Made by a program: the position numbers and the translations under genes. Below, in pieces: positions 1 to 6,551 of a stretch of 9,224 nucleotides of DNA. The stretch is from CALSMU01 sp963926405 (GTDB lineage: Bacteria; Bacteroidota; Bacteroidia; Flavobacteriales_D; Parvicellaceae): the NCBI GenBank assembly GCA_963926405.1, contig CAWUXI010000078.1, positions 1-9,224 on the forward strand, read 5' to 3'. The notes under the pieces were generated by a model. It saw only the letters and a program-made list of their open reading frames with translations, was not told where the DNA came from and searched no databases. The stretch's first letter is position 1. Each line of letters opens with the position of its first letter.

Positions 1-309
1 AGTGAAAGAAACTTAGCCATGTCCGCTGAAATTAATGCCCTTAGCAAAGAAATTGGACATACACCTTCTCAGATAGCTATTCGTTGGGCAATGCAAATAG
101 TGAAAAAGTCATCTCCTATTTTTGGCGCACGTTCGCTAAAGCAATGTGAGGAAAATCTGAAAGCTTTAGACTTCTCTTTAACAAAAGAGCAAATGGATAC
201 ATTGAATGTAATTAGTAAAATAGGGCCAAACAACCCAAATGACTTTTTGCAACTACCAAGATTAGAAGAGATTTTATTCTCAGGACAAAAAAATAAAATT
301 ATTAAATAG
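1..309 (+). CDS. Aldo/keto reductase, C-terminal part (5' end outside window)
   Basis: Partial gene: the frame is open from base 1, and the ATG at 19 is an internal methionine rather than a convincing start. About 102 residues are visible. They match the last third of an aldo/keto reductase, an NAD(P)H-dependent cytosolic oxidoreductase with a TIM-barrel fold. The segment TPSQIAIRWAMQ is the usual helix of the barrel, and PIFGARSLKQCEENLKAL is the family's cofactor-binding segment (P-I-x-G-A-R then Q-x-x-E-N-L), which contacts the 2'-phosphate/adenine of NADPH in known structures. The following LTKEQMDTLNVIS matches the typical C-terminal helix. The tail with NDFLQ resembles the roughly 320-340-residue subgroup. 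The catalytic Asp/Tyr/Lys/His lie upstream of the window, so activity and substrate cannot be judged. Family call is firm; the substrate is unknown. Confidence 0.88.
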   Translation, partial: SERNLAMSAEINALSKEIGHTPSQIAIRWAMQIVKKSSPIFGARSLKQCEENLKALDFSLTKEQMDTLNVISKIGPNNPNDFLQLPRLEEILFSGQKNKIIK

Positions 310-320
310 GTATAAAAAAA

Positions 321-346
321 GAAAGCCCAACAAATGTTGAGCTTTC
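321..346 (+). terminator. Hairpin after the aldo/keto reductase gene, probable terminator
   Basis: Twelve bases after the stop codon, GAAAGCCCAACA pairs with TGTTGAGCTTTC, with one C-A mismatch and a tiny AA centre (effectively a 4-base loop). An A-run (314-320) precedes it, but only a short CTTTCT follows rather than a long T-tract. On the minus strand the same hairpin is followed by seven Ts, so it would be a better terminator for leftward transcription, although no leftward gene lies next to it. The position just after a stop codon supports a terminator or transcript 3'-end role for the reductase gene. Confidence 0.55.
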
Positions 347-679
347 TAAACCTAAAACCTAAGAGCTAATTTTCTCAGATAGAATTAAGTAACCAGCTCA
401 ATTCTCCTCAAACATACAGTCTTTAATCGGTTAAAAAAAATAGTTTATCGTTTTTTATTATAGATACATCGAAAATAGTGATTAAATCACCTTATGCTGC
501 TTTGATTAGTAAAATAATACTTAAATACCAATAAAATATTTCGCTTTTCTATTCGTATTATTATACTCAAATCCATGAATTGAAGTAATTATTGGCAAGA
601 ACGCTTTAAAACAATGTTTTTATAGTTTATCAGATCAATTAGACTAAATTTAAAAACGCTCTAATAAAATTTCATAATT
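347..679. other. AT-rich intergenic region upstream of the MORN gene
   Basis: About 330 bp without a plausible coding frame on either strand. It separates two genes read in the same direction, so it should hold the MORN gene's promoter, but I see no good Bacteroidota-type pair (TTTG, about 19 bases, TAnnTTTG) ahead of 680. It contains a 13-bp palindrome at 478-490 (listed separately) and a loose direct repeat, AACGCT followed by a TAA-rich stretch, starting near 600 and again near 655. A TATGTTTG-like box exists on the minus strand near 409-416, but it has no partner element and points at no gene. Confidence 0.5.
478..490. repeat. Short palindrome GTGATTAAATCAC, possible operator
   Basis: Two 6-bp arms, GTGATT and AATCAC, are exact reverse complements around a single A. 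The site lies about 190 bp upstream of the MORN gene start in non-coding DNA. Dyads of this size are typical of dimeric helix-turn-helix regulators, but a 13-bp palindrome can arise by chance in AT-rich DNA, and there is no second copy in the window. Speculative. Confidence 0.22.
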
Positions 680-1357
680 ATGAAAACGATAATACTAATC
701 TCTATACTGTATTTAAATCTCATCAGCTTTGGACAAAAAACGATTGAATTTAAAGACGGAAGCGTTTATGTTGGCCATATTATCAAAGGTCAATTTCATG
801 GACATGGTAAAATGGTTTGGGCATCTGGAAGTACATTTGAAGGTGCCTGGAAAAATGGTGCACAAAATGGAGAAGGAAAATTTACTTGGGTAAGTGGCGC
901 TACTTATTATGGTGATTGGAAAAATGGTACTAGAAACGGAAAAGGTGTTTATCACTATTCGGATAATAGTGTCTACACCGGAACATGGAAGGATGGCAAA
1001 ATTAATGGAAAAGGCACAAGAGTCTGGGGTTCTGGAATACAATATATTGGTGATTGGCTTGACGGGGAGCAACACGGAAAAGGTAAACGAATCTGGCCGA
1101 ATGGAGACGAGTACAATGGTAATTGGAAAAATGGTAAGCCAGATGGCAATGGAGAATTCAAATATTCAAATGGAAGCCGATATACTGGAAAATGGAAAAA
1201 AGGGCAAAAAGAAGGGAAAGGAACTTACTACTGGGCAAATGGCGATAAATATATTGGGCAATGGATAGATGGATTTAAACATGGAAAAGGTGTCTTTTAC
1301 TTTGAAAATGGCGCAATTGATCAAGGAAGATGGAACCACGGTGATTTTGCGAAGTAG
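680..1357 (+). CDS. Secreted MORN-repeat protein (nine repeats)
   Basis: 225 residues. The first 18 form a signal peptide (MKTIILI..., hydrophobic core, ending SFG before Q19), so the product is exported to the periplasm or beyond. Everything after residue 23 is MORN repeats of exactly 23 residues: 24-46, 47-69, 70-92, 93-115, 116-138, 139-161, 162-184, 185-207 and a shortened ninth, 208-225. The shared pattern is W/Y-x-x-G-x-x-Y-x-G-x-W-K-x-G-x-x-x-G-x-G. There is no insertion, linker or other domain. MORN repeats form an extended beta-hairpin solenoid used for protein or lipid contacts, and in some proteins for dimerisation; there is no catalytic residue set to find. The ATG at 680 is placed exactly at the signal peptide. 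The gene stands alone on the + strand and ends 10 bp from the convergent SpoIID-domain gene. The specific role is unknown. Confidence 0.9.
   Translation: MKTIILISILYLNLISFGQKTIEFKDGSVYVGHIIKGQFHGHGKMVWASGSTFEGAWKNGAQNGEGKFTWVSGATYYGDWKNGTRNGKGVYHYSDNSVYTGTWKDGKINGKGTRVWGSGIQYIGDWLDGEQHGKGKRIWPNGDEYNGNWKNGKPDGNGEFKYSNGSRYTGKWKKGQKEGKGTYYWANGDKYIGQWIDGFKHGKGVFYFENGAIDQGRWNHGDFAK
749..1354 (+). repeat. 69-bp period tandem coding repeats (MORN array)
   Basis: The MORN units are encoded by nine tandem 69-bp units in perfect register, the last one truncated. DNA similarity is strongest around the W-K-N-G segment: variants of GATTGGAAAAATGGTA recur at 911-926, 1121-1136 and elsewhere. The codons differ between units, so the array is old rather than a recent slippage product. 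It explains the long open frames seen on the opposite strand and in the +3 frame here. Confidence 0.85.
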
Positions 1358-1367
1358 ACACCTGCTT

Positions 1368-2534
1368 TTAGTAGGACAAATAGAAGTCCATCATTTCTAA
1401 ATCGATCAGATGCGCTTGTGTATAATAAAACAAAAGGACATCTAAAAACCCATATCCTAAATCACACATATTCATTGCTCCTTCCTGAGACAAGCCCACT
1501 CCATGACCGAATCCTTTTCCGGAGAGAACAACCTCCTTTCCTTTTACTTCAACATCAAAATAGGTGCTTTTTAATTCCCAATCTTTTCGTATATCTGTTA
1601 GCAGTATATGATATTTCCAATCGACATAATACTTTCTTCTTGAATCTTGCTTAAAAGACAGTGCTTTCTCAATATCTTCTTTGTTTTCAATTGGATAATT
1701 ATGCTGTTTATCCAAATAAGAAATCCATTTATCCTTGCTAATTGTTTTTGTCCAATTAGAATTGGTTTTACCGTATGAATAAGGATCTTTGACACTTCTT
1801 AAATAAGAAAGGGGCTTACTCCATACATCTTCACTGTTGACCGTTTGGCCCCCGCTATTGGAATAATATGCAGCCGTAATGTAATTCATATCACTATCTA
1901 CTAGAACAAAATTCTCAGTTTCTTTGACTGCATCAATTATTTTTTGGTTTTTATACATTTTTCCTTTGTAAACCTGACAATTGGTTAAGTCTGTTAACAT
2001 AAAGCCCTCGTGTATAAACTTACTTTTATGCTTTAATGCGTACGTTCTGCTAATTACAGCCTGTACTTTGTAATATTCCTTCGATTCATTGTTTCCAGAT
2101 TCTGACTCTATAACACCTATTAGGTATTTATCTAGCGGCACTTGATTAATAATTTTTAAGTACTTGCCTTCCGCTAGTATTTTTAAATTCCCTTGATATT
2201 TTCTTTCTTTAGATGAAGGACTTAGACACTTAATTTCAAAAGCTCCATCTTCATGGCTTCTTTTTATATATACTTTTTTGAAAGTACCGATTTCAACTTC
2301 GCCTTGTTTGATTCGAATTTCACCATCTTTGTTTTGAATTCTTACAGACTCTCCTTTCTTCAAAGTGAAGAATGCTCCTGATTCCGAATGAAAAGAATAA
2401 TTATCATCCAAATAGTTAAACAATATATCGGAGGTTTTTACATTTCTAAAAACTCCAATGTCCATTATTTCCTTATCAGCAAAGATTGGTAGGCTAATGA
2501 ATAGAAATAATAATATTGCTAAAATAATTTTCAC
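1368..2534 (-). CDS. SpoIID/LytB-domain protein, probable peptidoglycan lytic enzyme
   Basis: 388 residues from a GTG at 2532-2534. I prefer this start because it gives a clean signal peptide, MKIILAILLFLFISLPIFA, ending before D20. A TTG nine bases upstream is the only other candidate, and no upstream in-frame ATG exists. The C-terminal two thirds is a SpoIID/LytB domain: VPLDKYLIGVIESE (about 132-145), with E145 at the position of the catalytic glutamate of Bacillus subtilis SpoIID; QAVISRTYALKH (158-169); YYSNSGGQTVNSEDVW (about 223-238); and GKGFGHGVGLSQEGAM (about 339-354). SpoIID proteins are lytic transglycosylases that cut glycan strands stripped of stem peptides. In this Gram-negative setting it should act in the periplasm on cell-wall turnover. 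The roughly 110 residues before the domain are unassigned. It follows lpxB by 20 bp on the same strand and ends 10 bp from the MORN gene. Family call is firm; the cellular role is inferred. Confidence 0.88.
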   Translation of the reverse strand: MKIILAILLFLFISLPIFADKEIMDIGVFRNVKTSDILFNYLDDNYSFHSESGAFFTLKKGESVRIQNKDGEIRIKQGEVEIGTFKKVYIKRSHEDGAFEIKCLSPSSKERKYQGNLKILAEGKYLKIINQVPLDKYLIGVIESESGNNESKEYYKVQAVISRTYALKHKSKFIHEGFMLTDLTNCQVYKGKMYKNQKIIDAVKETENFVLVDSDMNYITAAYYSNSGGQTVNSEDVWSKPLSYLRSVKDPYSYGKTNSNWTKTISKDKWISYLDKQHNYPIENKEDIEKALSFKQDSRRKYYVDWKYHILLTDIRKDWELKSTYFDVEVKGKEVVLSGKGFGHGVGLSQEGAMNMCDLGYGFLDVLLFYYTQAHLIDLEMMDFYLSY

Positions 2535-2554
2535 AGTAACCAAAAGTAAGTTCT

Positions 2555-3700
2555 TTAGGACTTGCTTCTTTTGAGTTCTTCCAGAGTTTTCAACATAGCA
2601 TTTGCAGTATTAAAGGACGCGCCTGTTCCTCCGCATTTCTCTTCTAGCATCCTGTACTCTTTTAGCATGCTTTTACGACCTTCGGAAGAAACAATATAGC
2701 TTAATTCTTTAATTAAATTAAAATTAGTTAATTTGTTTTGTATCAACTCTTTAACTACCTCATACCCAGTAATTAAATTTACGAGAGAAATAAATTTAAT
2801 TCTATCACCAATTAATATTTTTGCAATACGGTAAGAAAAAGCACTTGACTTATAACAAACTACTTGAGGCACTTTAAATAATGCTGTTTCAAGGGTTGCT
2901 GTGCCAGAAGTTACTAATGCAGAATGCGAATTATTCAATAGGTTGTAAGTATCGTTTAATATTAAGTGAACATTGTCACTTTTTAAAAACGGAACGTAAT
3001 ATTCTTTCGATCTAGCCGGTGCACCAGCAATTACAAATTGATAGTCATTAAACTCAGAGACTACAGATAGCATTAGCGGCAACTTCTTTTCTATTTCCTG
3101 ACTTCTACTTCCCGGAAGTAACGCAATTATTGGTTTTTCATTCAGTCCATACTTTTCGCAAAACGACTGTTTTGAAATTGCCTTTTCTTTAAATTGCTCA
3201 ATAGCATCAATTAACGGATGTCCAACAAAGTCAACATCATACCCTAATTTTTTGTAAAATTCTTTTTCAAAAGGTAAAATGACAAACATCTTATCTACCA
3301 CCTTTTTTATCTTTTCTACTCTTGATTGTTTCCAAGCCCATACTTGCGGTGAAACATAGTACAATGTTGGAATTTCATTTTCATGGACAAACTCGGCGAT
3401 ACGAAGGTTGAAACCTGGATAGTCAATAAATATAACAGCATCAGGTTTATATTTAATAATATCTTCTTTACAAAACCTCATGTTTTTAAAGATAGTTCTG
3501 ATGTTTTTTATTACTTCTAAAAACCCCATAAAAGCAAGGTCTCTATAATGCTTAACCAGTTTTACACCTTCTTCTTGCATTAAGTCGCCACCCCAACATC
3601 TAAACTCTGCACCAGAATCCAACTTCTTAATCTCCTTAATTAAGTTAGCTCCGTGCAGATCCCCAGATGCTTCTCCTGCTATGATATAGTATTTACTCAA
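2555..3700 (-). CDS. lpxB: Lipid-A-disaccharide synthase LpxB
   Basis: 381 residues, about the usual length (E. coli 382). It joins UDP-2,3-diacylglucosamine to lipid X, releasing UDP and forming the tetraacyl disaccharide-1-phosphate of lipid A, at the inner face of the inner membrane. Signature segments are in order: AGEASGDLHGA (8-18), IDYPGFN (92-98, D93 matching the conserved catalytic-region Asp), SPQVWAWK (117-124), FVGHPL (158-163), LLPGSRSQEI (194-203, with R199), and SGTATLE (265-271) of the GT-B nucleotide-binding half. The start is a TTG at 3698-3700. The frame is closed by a TAA only three codons upstream, with no ATG or GTG between, and TTG places the start three codons before the conserved YIIAGEASGD strand. 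The upstream membrane protein stops 9 bp before it, so translation is probably coupled. It indicates a Gram-negative host that makes LPS or lipooligosaccharide. Confidence 0.97.
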   Translation of the reverse strand: MSKYYIIAGEASGDLHGANLIKEIKKLDSGAEFRCWGGDLMQEEGVKLVKHYRDLAFMGFLEVIKNIRTIFKNMRFCKEDIIKYKPDAVIFIDYPGFNLRIAEFVHENEIPTLYYVSPQVWAWKQSRVEKIKKVVDKMFVILPFEKEFYKKLGYDVDFVGHPLIDAIEQFKEKAISKQSFCEKYGLNEKPIIALLPGSRSQEIEKKLPLMLSVVSEFNDYQFVIAGAPARSKEYYVPFLKSDNVHLILNDTYNLLNNSHSALVTSGTATLETALFKVPQVVCYKSSAFSYRIAKILIGDRIKFISLVNLITGYEVVKELIQNKLTNFNLIKELSYIVSSEGRKSMLKEYRMLEEKCGGTGASFNTANAMLKTLEELKRSKS

Positions 3701-3709
3701 TGGAAAAGT

Positions 3710-4030
3710 TTAAAATAAAAACAAGAACGAAAGTCCAGCTACAAAAAGTGTAACCCCTACCAATCCTTTTGCAGCGACATCCATTTTAAACAAAAAGAAT
3801 AAAAAGTAAAACGCAAGCATGCTAGGCAAAAGACTAAAGATTAAAATCTCCTTATTAATTTCTAATGAAGAATCTAAAAACAATTGCCAATAATTCCTAT
3901 AACTACTATTGGGACTTTTGACATACTTAGACAGTATAAATCCTAATGGGGGTAAAACAAAACCTAAAATTAGGCCTACCCAAACAATATCATATTTTTT
4001 CTTCCATCCAGTTAACATCATAATTTCCAT
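3710..4030 (-). CDS. Small three-helix membrane protein between surE and lpxB
   Basis: Up to 106 residues, not recognised. Three hydrophobic segments are visible: about 14-34 (with a PP kink at 27-28), 61-81 and 86-106, ending at the last residue. The middle loop (35-60) is polar and aromatic (SSYRNYW). The lysine cluster at 10-12 before helix 1 suggests a cytoplasmic N-terminus. Start choice is open. The ATG at 4028-4030 overlaps the surE end by 13 bases; the ATG at 4019-4021 forms an ATGA overlap with the surE stop; a third ATG follows at once. The latter two are the more usual layout for coupled genes. It sits inside the surE-lpxB cluster, 9 bp before lpxB, so it is probably an inner-membrane protein co-made with the lipid A enzyme. 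No catalytic motif is seen and no function is assigned. Confidence 0.75.
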   Translation of the reverse strand: MEIMMLTGWKKKYDIVWVGLILGFVLPPLGFILSKYVKSPNSSYRNYWQLFLDSSLEINKEILIFSLLPSMLAFYFLFFLFKMDVAAKGLVGVTLFVAGLSFLFLF

Positions 4031-4782
4031 TTATTTAAGTGATTAATTGCGTGATAAGCTGTCATATCAAACTGTGTTGGCACAATAGAAACATAATTAC
4101 TATCCAATGCGAACATGTCTGTATCTTCTCCATTGTCATGGTCATTAAACTCTCCTGCTAGCCAATAATACTGTTTTCCAAGTGGATCTGTTCTCTCATC
4201 AAAAGTATCATCCCAAAAAGCTCTAGCTTGTCGACAAATTTTCACCCCTTTTATCTCTGATAATGGCAGTTTAGGTATATTTACATTCAAACATATTCCT
4301 TTCTCCATTTTGTTATCTAACGCTTCTTTTACTATCTTTTTTACAAAATGCATGGACGGCTCAAAATCCGCATCCATGTCATAATCCAGCAGAGAGAAAC
4401 CAATACTAGGAATCCCTTCTAACGCCCCTTCAACAGCAGCTGACATTGTTCCAGAGTATAAAACATTCGTAGCAACATTTGACCCGTGATTAATGCCTGA
4501 AACAATCAAATCAGGCATTCTGTCTTTTGATTTGTAAATCCCCATTTTAATGCAATCCACAGGTGTACCTGAACAAATAATCAAATCATGTCCTTCAAAA
4601 TAATCCGACTTAGAAATCCGTAAAGGTTCATTAACGGTAATTGCATGTCCCATTCCAGACTGAGGTTTATCCGGAGCTACAATTAGTAAGTCTCCAAATT
4701 CCGAAACGGCATCTATTAATGACTTGATGCCCTTTGCGGTAAAGCCATCATCATTTGTAACTAATATTAATGGTCTCTTCAT
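4018..4782 (-). CDS. surE: 5'/3'-nucleotidase SurE
   Basis: 254 residues from the ATG at 4780-4782; a GTG two codons upstream is possible but less likely. SurE is a metal-dependent cytosolic phosphatase of nucleoside monophosphates (EC 3.1.3.5), some members also cutting short polyphosphate. All metal-site motifs are present: VTNDDG (8-13; D11, D12), PDKPQSGMGHAIT (37-49; S42), SGTPVDC (71-77), and VSGINHGSN (94-102; N98), followed by YSGTMSAAVEGA. These correspond to the Asp-Asp-Ser-Asn set of the Thermotoga enzyme. Length is normal and no key residue is missing. It is the first gene of the minus-strand cluster, and its stop overlaps the next gene's start. A -7-like box lies upstream at 4814-4821. 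Its link to the envelope genes downstream is by position only. Confidence 0.96.
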   Translation of the reverse strand: MKRPLILVTNDDGFTAKGIKSLIDAVSEFGDLLIVAPDKPQSGMGHAITVNEPLRISKSDYFEGHDLIICSGTPVDCIKMGIYKSKDRMPDLIVSGINHGSNVATNVLYSGTMSAAVEGALEGIPSIGFSLLDYDMDADFEPSMHFVKKIVKEALDNKMEKGICLNVNIPKLPLSEIKGVKICRQARAFWDDTFDERTDPLGKQYYWLAGEFNDHDNGEDTDMFALDSNYVSIVPTQFDMTAYHAINHLNKWKL

Positions 4783-4813
4783 TTTCACTGTTGAATAACT
4801 TCTATTGTTTGTG

Positions 4814-4821
4814 CAAAACTA
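4814..4821 (-). promoter_or_regulatory. Possible -7 box of the surE operon promoter (TAGTTTTG)
   Basis: On the minus strand this octamer fits the Bacteroidota -7 consensus TAnnTTTG exactly and sits about 32 bases before the surE ATG, in the only stretch where the operon promoter could be close. No TTG-type -33 element is seen at the expected distance upstream (about 19-21 bases), which weakens the call. An 8-mer with two free positions is not rare in AT-rich DNA. Confidence 0.35.
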
Positions 4822-4889
4822 ATAAATTGTAGTTCCTTAATATGCTTGGGATTCATTTACTTTTACAATTAAAATTAATTTTTGTTAAA

Positions 4890-6545
4890 ATGGAACACAA
4901 ATTCAGCTTTATTATTGCATTATTTTTATGTTCAACATTATTTGGGCAACAAAATGAAATTAAAACAGATTCTAAAATTACCAATGTTACTGTTTTTTTA
5001 AGTGGGGCGCAATTAACACACGAGGCTAGAGTTTCGGTTCCTGTAGGATCAAGTACAATTGTTTTTGAAAACCTTACCCAATACATTAATAAAAGTAGTC
5101 TGCAGATAAAAGCAAACAATGAAGCAATTACAATTCTTTCTGTTGGACATAAAGTCAATTACTTAAAAAGCCACGAGAATGACAAAAGAGTTGTTTCACT
5201 AAAAGACAGTCTTGAAAAAACATATTTTAAACTTGACATTAGAAACAGCCATGAAATTGTTTACAAGGAAGAAAAAAGCATGCTGCTTGCAAATAAATCT
5301 ATTAGAGGAGAACAGAATGGAGTTGACATTGAAGACCTCATGGATATGGCAGATTTCTATCGAGAAAGACTCCAGGAAATTGAAACAAAACTATTAGATA
5401 TTAATAGAAGTAAAACGAACTTGAATAAAACTATTTCTCGCCTAAATGAAGAATTGCAAAGCGTTAATTCTCAGCAAGGAAAGTACACAAGCGACGTAAT
5501 TGTTAAGGTGGCTACCAAAATAAAATCTACAACAAAATTTGAATTGAGCTATATCACCAATAACGCAACATGGTTGCCGAAGTATGATGTCAGAACAAAA
5601 GACATTGACCAGACAATTGCGTTAACATACAAAGCTGAAATAGCTCAAAACACCGGATTTGACTGGGAAAATGTAAACGTAAAACTATCTACAGGAAACC
5701 CAATAATGAGTAATACGCAGCCTACAATTAATCCTTGGTACTTGGTCTACTATGATGAGTATCATGCGAAAAATAACCGTTCTAGAGGAAAACGGCAATA
5801 TGCAGCAGCAGCTTATGGAGAAGTTTCCGGAGATGACTACAATGCTGATAAAAAATATGATGACGGAGAAAAGGATTTGCTATTCACATCTCAATTAAAT
5901 GCAACCTCTGCTGACTTCACTTCTGTTAGTCACAGCAATGTTAACACAGAATTTGAAATAGCGCTTCCATATACGATAAAAAGTAATGGCGAGTCAGAAT
6001 TAATCGAAATTCAGAATTATGATCTTCCAGCAAGTTATCAATACTTTTCTGCACCAAAAGCCGATAAGGATGCCTTCTTATTAGCGAACATTATTGAATG
6101 GGGGGATTACGATTTACTCCCTGGCTATGCCAACGTATATTTTGAAGGAACATATATTGGAGAATCGTTTTTAAATACAAATACAACTGATGATACATTG
6201 GCAGTATCTATGGGACGAGACAAAGGCATTGTTATTACCCGAGAAAAGATTAAAGACTTTTGTAAAAACACAGGATTTGTTGGTAATAAAAAATCAACTC
6301 GCGGATACGAAATAAAAATTAGAAATAATAAGCCCAAACCGATTGAAATTGAAGTAATAGATCAAATTCCGATGTCTAGAATTAAAGAAATTCAAGTTGA
6401 AATGCTAGAAAATAGTTCTGCAGAATATGACGAAACAACCGGCAAATTAAAATGGAAGCTTACCATACAGCCTGGTCAGACATCTGAAGTGTTTTTCAAA
6501 TTCCAAGTCAAATACCCAAAGGACAAGAACCTGAGTAACCTGTAG
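4890..6545 (+). CDS. Secreted DUF4140/DUF4139 protein (MuiA-like)
   Basis: 551 residues from the ATG at 4890, chosen because it starts a clear signal peptide (MEHKFSFIIALFLCSTLFG, cut before Q20). An ATG 48 bases upstream would put 16 extra residues ahead of it and spoil the signal. The order is: an N-terminal DUF4140-like beta domain (about 27-125, starting SKITNVTVFLSGAQLTHEA), a predicted coiled coil rich in Leu/Glu/Asn (about 150-205), then a DUF4139 domain (about 205-545). The last contains FELSYITNNATWLPKYDVR, WENVNVKLSTGNP, LPGYANVYFEGTYIGES and VSMGRDKGIVI, and ends TSEVFFKFQVKYPKD. A low-complexity polar insert (about 290-350, with AAAAYG and many D/K/S/N) interrupts the C-terminal domain. 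Relatives are named mucoidy inhibitor A-like after an enterobacterial protein that reduces capsule when overexpressed; their biochemical activity is unknown. It is divergent from surE (about 107 bp) and ends 6 bp from the convergent lipoprotein gene. Confidence 0.9.
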   Translation: MEHKFSFIIALFLCSTLFGQQNEIKTDSKITNVTVFLSGAQLTHEARVSVPVGSSTIVFENLTQYINKSSLQIKANNEAITILSVGHKVNYLKSHENDKRVVSLKDSLEKTYFKLDIRNSHEIVYKEEKSMLLANKSIRGEQNGVDIEDLMDMADFYRERLQEIETKLLDINRSKTNLNKTISRLNEELQSVNSQQGKYTSDVIVKVATKIKSTTKFELSYITNNATWLPKYDVRTKDIDQTIALTYKAEIAQNTGFDWENVNVKLSTGNPIMSNTQPTINPWYLVYYDEYHAKNNRSRGKRQYAAAAYGEVSGDDYNADKKYDDGEKDLLFTSQLNATSADFTSVSHSNVNTEFEIALPYTIKSNGESELIEIQNYDLPASYQYFSAPKADKDAFLLANIIEWGDYDLLPGYANVYFEGTYIGESFLNTNTTDDTLAVSMGRDKGIVITREKIKDFCKNTGFVGNKKSTRGYEIKIRNNKPKPIEIEVIDQIPMSRIKEIQVEMLENSSAEYDETTGKLKWKLTIQPGQTSEVFFKFQVKYPKDKNLSNL

Positions 6546-6551
6546 AGATTG

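Noticed and set aside
713..1268. Long open frames on the minus strand (713-1075, 973-1161) and in another plus frame (894-1268) over the MORN gene
   Set aside because: They are shadows produced by the 69-bp repeat, which keeps stop codons out of the other frames in every unit. The frame at 680-1357 has the signal peptide and the MORN pattern.
749..1354. Regular tandem array that could be mistaken for a CRISPR or a non-coding satellite
   Set aside because: Units are contiguous with no unique spacers, the period is a multiple of three, and each encodes a MORN motif.
1361..1375. Hairpin CCTGC-TTTTA-GTAGG between the MORN and SpoIID genes as a shared terminator
   Set aside because: The stem is only 5 bp with a G-T pair, there is no T-tract on either side, and half of it lies inside the SpoIID gene.
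1418..1795. Frames at 1418-1654 (+) and 1598-1795 (-) inside the SpoIID-domain gene
   Set aside because: Both overlap a well-supported SpoIID/LytB domain in its own frame and show no recognisable protein features.
4842..4889. Upstream ATG adding 16 residues to the DUF4139 protein
   Set aside because: It would put a hydrophobic extension before a complete signal peptide that starts at the ATG at 4890.
4783..4889. A plus-strand promoter for the DUF4139 gene (TATGCTTG near 4841, TTAATTTTTG near 4876)
   Set aside because: The first has one mismatch and no -33 element at the right distance; the second has wrong internal spacing and would put the transcript start on the start codon.
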